In this document: positions 57,902 to 64,000 of the stretch, piece after piece
Numbering within the stretch: position 1 is the first letter of the stretch
Layout of the letters: every line of letters starts with the position of its first letter
NCBI GenBank assembly: GCA_025024175.1
Contig: QCXZ01000001.1
Coordinates: 17,050,001-17,114,000 of the forward strand
Length of the DNA stretch: 64,000 nt
Direction: 5' to 3'
Source: Rhyzopertha dominica
Taxonomy: Eukaryota > Arthropoda > Insecta > Coleoptera > Bostrichidae
Translations under genes and position numbers: made by a program
The notes under the pieces: model-generated
Told to the model about the DNA's origin: nothing
Databases searched by the model: none
The model's input: only the letters and a program-made list of their open reading frames with translations

Positions 57902-58284
57902 ATGGCGTACGATATATATGCACTTCAAGATTCATTTTACGTAATTTTCAAAAAAAGTGATAATACCCTATTGTCGATTAATAGAACCAATTATAGTTCT
58001 CTCGAAACCAGTATATCTGAACAACACACAAGAATACTTAGAAATTACAAAGTTCTGATTAAAAATAGCCAATGGCTTTCACAAAATGAGACGCGTATGA
58101 TTGTAATTAGGAAATCGTATTTACGGAAAAAAGTTGTAATTTTGATACTCTTAAATGTGCTGAGCTTGATTTCTGTGAGTTAGACAGTTTTGATTTTGGA
58201 AGATATTTTAAAAAAATTGATCATTGCTTCAAAGAGCTGTACCTCTCCTATAAGGAAGCAATTTCTTGTATAAGAGATTTATAA
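57902..58284 (+). pseudogene. Unrecognised reading frame broken at an A6 run
   Basis: The ATG at 57902 opens a frame beginning MAYDIYALQDSFYVIFKKSD, which stays non-repetitive and of mixed composition to about residue 76. It then degenerates into a hydrophobic AT-rich tail. A -1 shift at the six-A run (58127-58132) opens another 50 codons (CNFDTLKCAELDFCELDSFD, then FGRYFKKIDHCFKELYLSYK) to a stop at 58282. Both halves look protein-like, so an about 126-residue product interrupted by one indel, or by ribosomal slippage, is likely. I do not recognise the family. It begins 56 bases right of the Kolobok-like element and may be cellular or a further transposon gene. Confidence 0.4.
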
Positions 58285-59755
58285 TAAATTGGCTTAAAAT
58301 CATTTATCTGTTATTGGTTTTCGTTTAGCTGAACAGGTAGGTACTGAACATTCTGTATAGATGCAATATTATAGTTAATCACTTGCAAAAAAACAAACGC
58401 TAATATACATATATAATAAAGAACACCGCCTAATTGCAAAATTATCCATCACAAACAATCTTTTGCTACAACGTTTCTACTTGATAAAATTCAACCGTCA
58501 ACAAAGAGCATGACACTTAATATAAACATCTCTTAATTATTTTAATTTTTTTATTGAAAGCATTTACAGTACGATTGTCGAAAGGACTTGTGGAAATGTC
58601 TATTCTTTTGTGGTAGATCTTACTACTAATGACGTAGGTCATTTTTCTTTATATACAAAACTATTGTATTGTATAAAGAATAAATTATTTTTAAGGTTAA
58701 TTATTATCAGAATCAGAATATCAACACCTCAATTGAAGTTTTGCAAAAGAAATACTTAAACAAAAGGAAACGATTACACAGAAATTAAAATATAGATAGG
58801 TACCACACTGACGATATTTACAAGCTTTTAAAATACAACATATTGGACCACTTGACCATATGATTATGATTGCTCTTCTCTGTTTTCTAAGTGATATGTA
58901 GAAGTAGCTAAATCATGTGTTTTGTAGTTTTAATTTTGTTTTCAATTGGAACTAAACTACCCCGTTTTAGATACCTCTTGTGGATACCTAGTTATTTCTG
59001 TTCCTGAAAACGAACAAGCTGTTGTGATCACCTTAACGAAATCACAACAGGCACGTAAAATCCCGACAATCGACAATAGGCGGGCATTTCGCTCCAGATT
59101 CTAGATAATGTTAATGGTACGTCCTTTTATATTTATCGCTCTAGAACCTCTGTTACAGGTGCAGATAAAATCTACCTAACAATAAAAATCACTGTTATCG
59201 AAACAATCCCGGTTTCAAAATAACGAGTCGGGCGTTTCACAATTAGTCGTAGTTTCGGATGGTGAACGCGCCGTCTACCATTAATGTACCTTTTCTTGAT
59301 TGACTATTGAAGAGGAAGGAACGGTTTTGTGCGGCAGATGCTTCCAATGAGTAATGATCTTTATCAATTAGATTGATGTGTTTGGCGGCCGCAAGATGGC
59401 GATGTAGGCGGAGCATACGATTACACCTTGAGGCTGATCTATCACGCATTCGAATTTAATTGCACCTACAAGGATGAGTATGTCGTAACATTCAAGGTTT
59501 TTGTTTTCTATGCTTAAATTATCATGCTGTATTTGGACATAGCGAAGCTTACAATCTTATTACTGACTACCTTTAAAAATACGCTAGCTACTAACTGATG
59601 TTATCGTGTTTTTTTCTTTCTTCAGATCTCTGCCACCATTGGAAATAAGAAAGGAAAAAAAGAGGAAGTGAATCAAAATCCTATAGGTATTAACAAATAC
59701 CAATACTTACCAGCAGGACTACAATCCAATTTAATATGCATATGAGTTTTTTATA
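58285..59755. other. Gene-poor stretch with a GC-richer patch at 59230-59440
   Basis: No gene recognised. The patch contains GTTTGGCGGCCGCAAGATGG and GGTGAACGCGCCGTCTACC and ends with the 18-mer shared with 55183. It may be regulatory. Confidence 0.35.
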
Positions 59756-59960
59756 GATGACCAAACATCCTCCTTTGGGGAGGACAGTCCTCCTGCCACG
59801 TACGTGCTTAAGTATCCTCCTCGTGTCCTCCTGAAGTAGTAATAGGTATTAAATTAAATAAATTAGGTACTAAAGAAATTTTAACTGAAGTAGGTATATG
59901 TGTCTGCCTTCCGAGTATAAATGGGTTTGCAGAAAGAATATTTTCTGTAAGTAGTTAACA
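59756..59960 (+). mobile_element. Possible hAT transposase C-terminal scrap
   Basis: With one frame change, 59910-59950 reads CLPS then INGFAERIFSV. This resembles the CLP-x-SN-x-x-AERIFS motif in the C-terminal dimerisation region of hAT transposases. Just upstream lies a pair of related words, TCCTCCTTTGGGGAGGACAG and GTATCCTCCTCGTGTCCTCC. The match is short and the limits unknown. Confidence 0.35.
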
Positions 59961-62900
59961 ACCTATGAATTACTGAAAAAATCACGTATAATTGTAAAAA
60001 TGCTTTCAACAACAATTGTAAAATACAATACTAATATGATATGTCACATTAACACTCTAGTAATAAGTACCATACAAAATATAATGTATCATAATATTCA
60101 TATTTTTTTAATTTTTAATAGTGTTTAATCTTTTAATGATATTTTAGAGTTATCTATTTTGTAGCTATGAGTTTTCTTGTATTATATAATAAGCTATATA
60201 TTTATTGTTGCATCCTTCACCCATCCTCTTCAACATTTTACAAATTCCGGTCACCTTAGTTTTTTAGCTCTTTTTTATTCGGTGGCGAATAAATATACTT
60301 TTACTGCTGCATACTGTAAAAGGAACAGCATGGAGCTAGAGACTCAGATTTCAATATCTCGACGTTTTTATTGGCTAATGCCACACGTGATTTAATATAC
60401 TGAGATGTACACAGTACACTCATCAGGCTGCAACGCGTGCAGCACCCACTCCTAACTGGCCGCAGCTAGTAATTCTACATCTATTTTGTCTTGGGCTGTT
60501 TAAATTTTTAAATATTGTGTTTTAAGTTCATGGCCTAGATGGAAACAGCCTTTGACTAAAAGTATTAGATTTTAGAAATACCAACATACATAATAAATAA
60601 ACCACTCGTTATTATTGAGAGACCGAAATATACATGAATAACTAAGCTAATCTACAGCAAATCCTCATGACCTAAATCAACCCTTGAAGGCCAAAAGAAA
60701 ATTTCACAGTTTGTGGACTATGAAATTTGATTTAGTTAATACGCTTCCGAAGTTGAGCATCTCTATTGGAAAAGAAGAAATAAATTAAAGTAACTAAATA
60801 TATAATTACAACGAGTTGTGGGTTGTGGGTTAAGCTAGCTAACTTCACTGTTCATTTTACAGTTATTTAAAGATTAAATTTCTTGACTAGTAAAACGGTT
60901 TTATTTTCATTGTTGAGAAGTTTGGATCCTATAAAACGCAGCTCACTTTCCTTGATGTCGAGTAAACGATTTTGTATGAATGTGCAATTGCAAAAATCAA
61001 CAGCGTCCCTCATGCAATCTTAAAAGGTTTCCGCATTTCTTCCTTCAATCCTTGGAAAATAGCGTGTGACAAATACAGTGGGTCGTATTTCTTTCCTTAT
61101 TTTACTTATCTAATTAGAGTTTCTTTCAAGTTAACAAAATCTTTTTGTCCACTATGCTCGAGCTTAAAACATTTTGGTCTTCTCTAACCGGATATAACAT
61201 AAACTATGCGCGTGAATTATGGAAACGAAATAAAGTCGCTTAAAAGATGTGTACTGCAAAAAAGAATTTTTATTTCAATGAACAATGCAACAATATTTAG
61301 ACAAAAGTAAGCAAATAATAGGTCCGAAGTAGTTTTCTACCAGGCTATGAAGAAACAAAAAAAAACTATATTAAGCATGTAATAAAGGAGATAAGTTTGT
61401 TGAGTTTATTGCTGGACGCCAAGTCTATTCCAAATTACCAACAAATAATGGTTGTTGGTGATTTGTACTGTCTTATTCTATATGTTGTTCAATCCCTTTA
61501 AAAAGGAGCCCTGCCAAACTGTGACACCGCAGCGCACAAAAGCTACATCATATTTCCTTAATATAAATTTAGCTCAATGCAGTGGTTGCTCTGTAAAAAG
61601 TGTCCTTGTTCTAAAAAATCTTTAAGGGGTTAATTTATGACAACTGGGCTTTACTTGTCAGTAATATTCACTATTTATTAAGGGAACTATCTGGAAAAGC
61701 ATTCTTTAGAACAAGATGCATTTTGCCTATTGGTTATAACTAAAATACAGAGATAAAATAACATTCGCCAATACTTAATTATCTCAATTTCTGTTTTATT
61801 TTAAACTTTTACAAACCAAAAGTGTTAAGGGTTTGAATGTATTTATTGAAACGGGCATATTGAAGCTAGTGGTTTACAGAAATCTATCGGATTTTGTTCT
61901 TACGACAGTTAATTCTTCAAAATTATATAGACAAACTCATCGTTTACTTGAAAGAAAGGAGTTTAGTCAGTACAAACGTAACATAAGCAGTATAGTTCAA
62001 ACATTACTAAAGCACTTAATATGCCGTTCTGCTCTAGTGCTAATATACGTTCCTTATTCAACCTTTTTCAGTATGTGTAGATTAATTGTGCTTTGGTCGG
62101 AAGTTCTTGAAGAGCCTTCGCAAGAACTTATAAAATTTTGTTTGATACTGTAAACAAAATTTGACTGTGTTGCAGATATTTTAGACACATTACTCTGTTC
62201 TTGAGCTAATTGCAGTTCACTGCACAACTTGTAACATCTGTAGTTTCTTGAGGATAATTATTTGAATTGCGAGAGACCATGCTCATTGGAATAAACTACA
62301 GTAGAGCAAAATTCTTTTGACAAATGAGATAAAATATAACGGACGGCAGATGGGCGGTGATCGAGGATACAGAGGATCGGAAGAATCAATCTTGTCATGG
62401 GCATTAGTTGCTAGGGTCTGACGGAGTTCATCGAGGTAAAGTTAAGAATGGGTGCTGAGTAAGACATCCTCAGCATAATTCAGGAACGTGTTCTAGGGTA
62501 TGCTGGCCTTATTGGTTATAAAAGTGCAGTAGATCGTACGATCGTTTTGCCCGTAGGTGTATATGTATATGCGGTTTACTGAACTGAAGTATATATAATA
62601 ACAACACGTTTTCTATATGAGTACAGCATATCCAAACAAAATCAATCGTAATTATCACTGACGAACCTTACTATTGCGTGCAACAATAAACTAAGGTAGA
62701 AATAATTGCCTCACAACTCACAAACACGTAGGTTCCAACTGCAGTAACACCAGTATACCTACATATTGATATGGAAGAGTGTCAATGGTGACATATTTCA
62801 GATGCTATGGAAATTGATTTGCGGCAACGCATCCCCTTGTGGCCCAAATGGGCGTGATGCGAATGGAAAATGATACAACTGAATTTGATCGGTGAGATTG

Positions 62901-64000
62901 NTANAGGCTTTTGAAACGAGGGTGGCAACATATAAGCTCTGCGGGTGGGATGATTGTAGTCGGTGGTTTGAACAAANACATTTAAAGCACGAAATTNCGC
63001 ATTAATGAGACTCAAGCCTATTTCAGAGNTGTATATATTAAGCTCAAAGTATGATAGACGAAAAGATCAGCAGCGCAAAAATTAGTTAAAAATATGTAAA
63101 ATAAATAAATAAAAACATAAACACATAAACTATTAGATTAAGAATTGCAGTAGCGCTCCATCAAGTTAATTAAAAATCGTCGGCTCCGATTCTTTTAATG
63201 GGATACTTCAGAAGAAATATATTGGAAAATAGTATCGCTAGCGAATCAAAGATTTTAACCAAATTGGGCAACATACCCAGTACTGCACTCTTCTCCCATT
63301 TACTCCACTTTCAATTGAAAGCGGCCAGACGAAGAATGCCAAAGTGATCCTAAACGTTTTAGTGAAAAGCTACTAGTCGTGTCTTTATATAAATGAGAAG
63401 ATGGAAGTTCGGCAGGCAAATAGGGTTTAAGAAAAGCAAGATTTCATAATTTACAAAAGAAATCAATATAATCATTTGTAATTTATATGTAGAAATATGT
63501 AGACACTGCTGACACTAATTGCAATTCCTTATGATTCCCTGTGATTGCCAAACTACGAATTTCAGGAAAATTTGACGAAGGAGCCCNGTACGGTACTTAT
63601 TATCTACCTGTACGACAAAGCATTATCTAAAACGTTAGTTTTAATGGATTTCGNTTTATAACATGTTCAGAAAAAAGAAGACTATATTACATATTTTTGA
63701 AAAAACAATTAATAATTTTTACAAACAAGTCACCACGTTTATCAACAGTACAAATTAGAAGATCGACACTTCTGAGGTTAGTAAGGGTTCAGCTGATTTA
63801 TCTGCACAACCATGGATTTACAATCTCAGCTGTGATACTATCTTTTGACTAATGAAACGTGCAATAATACGTGTATATTAATATAATCATATATGTTCCA
63901 AACACCTCCGTGAGCCGTGACCAGCAAAATAGAAGAAGCAAAACCCACTGCCCTGGCAACCGTGGGCTTAGCCACTAGTTTGAGCAAAGACAAATTTGAA
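59961..64000. other. Gene-poor stretch to the window end
   Basis: No gene or complete mobile element recognised. The plus-strand frame 61833-62153 (106 codons) has no known domain. Isolated N calls cluster at 62900-63030 and 63587-63654. Confidence 0.35.

Noticed and set aside
61833..62153. 106-codon plus-strand frame as a membrane receptor exon
   Set aside because: The hydrophobic C-terminal part looked receptor-like, but there is no conserved motif, splice signal or neighbouring exon.

Overview
The window reads as nuclear DNA of an arthropod, most probably an insect. It is AT-rich by eye, carries scattered single N calls, has widely spaced short exons with GT-AG introns, a metazoan tRNA-Arg(UCG), a group B Sox gene, and the transposon mix usual in insects (Tc1/mariner, pogo-like, hAT, Kolobok-like, several non-LTR lineages). 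Nothing bacterial is present: no operons and no long native reading frames. The only reading frame above about 150 codons is a transposase.

Layout. 0-13.3 kb: a tRNA-Arg on the minus strand near 1.7 kb, then a 1.76 kb terminal-inverted-repeat element (2303-4063) with a pogo-type zinc-finger relic and a SWIM/YqaJ-type relic, followed by decayed LINE, mariner, hAT and Tc1 fragments. A MITE is nested in the Tc1 relic, and a 5'-truncated LINE with an 11 bp target duplication lies beside it. 13.6-15.4 kb: a fold-back hairpin, then the one convincing cellular protein gene, a two-exon Sox gene (SoxB2-like, 219 aa) with a cluster of Sox-type sites just upstream. 16.6-29.2 kb: a palindrome with a hammerhead-like core, a non-autonomous hAT with a perfect 8 bp duplication, a four-unit diverged tandem array of about 255 bp, a second MITE copy, an OTU-protease relic, and another hAT. 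29-44 kb: mostly gene-poor DNA with possible regulatory islands, one more hAT with a perfect 8 bp duplication, an inverted-repeat element and a good TATA/Inr core promoter. 44.4-45.8 kb: a nearly intact mariner-type element with a 360-codon DD41D transposase. 46-53.4 kb: hairpins, two more hammerhead-like loci and a 2 kb degenerate LINE on the minus strand. 53.4-64 kb: a weak candidate exon, a Kolobok-like element with a THAP-domain exon and a second SWIM/YqaJ N-terminal exon, an unrecognised frame-shifted reading frame, and gene-poor DNA.

The cellular content is thus one tRNA and one developmental transcription factor in a gene-poor, TE-rich neighbourhood, the usual setting of Sox genes under long-range control. 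The most unusual signals are (i) relics of the same SWIM/YqaJ family inside two structurally different TIR elements and (ii) three loci with hammerhead-ribozyme-like cores of the CTGANRA...GAAACGTC form, two of them inside long perfect-looking palindromes. All family assignments come from reading the sequence; none was checked against a database.
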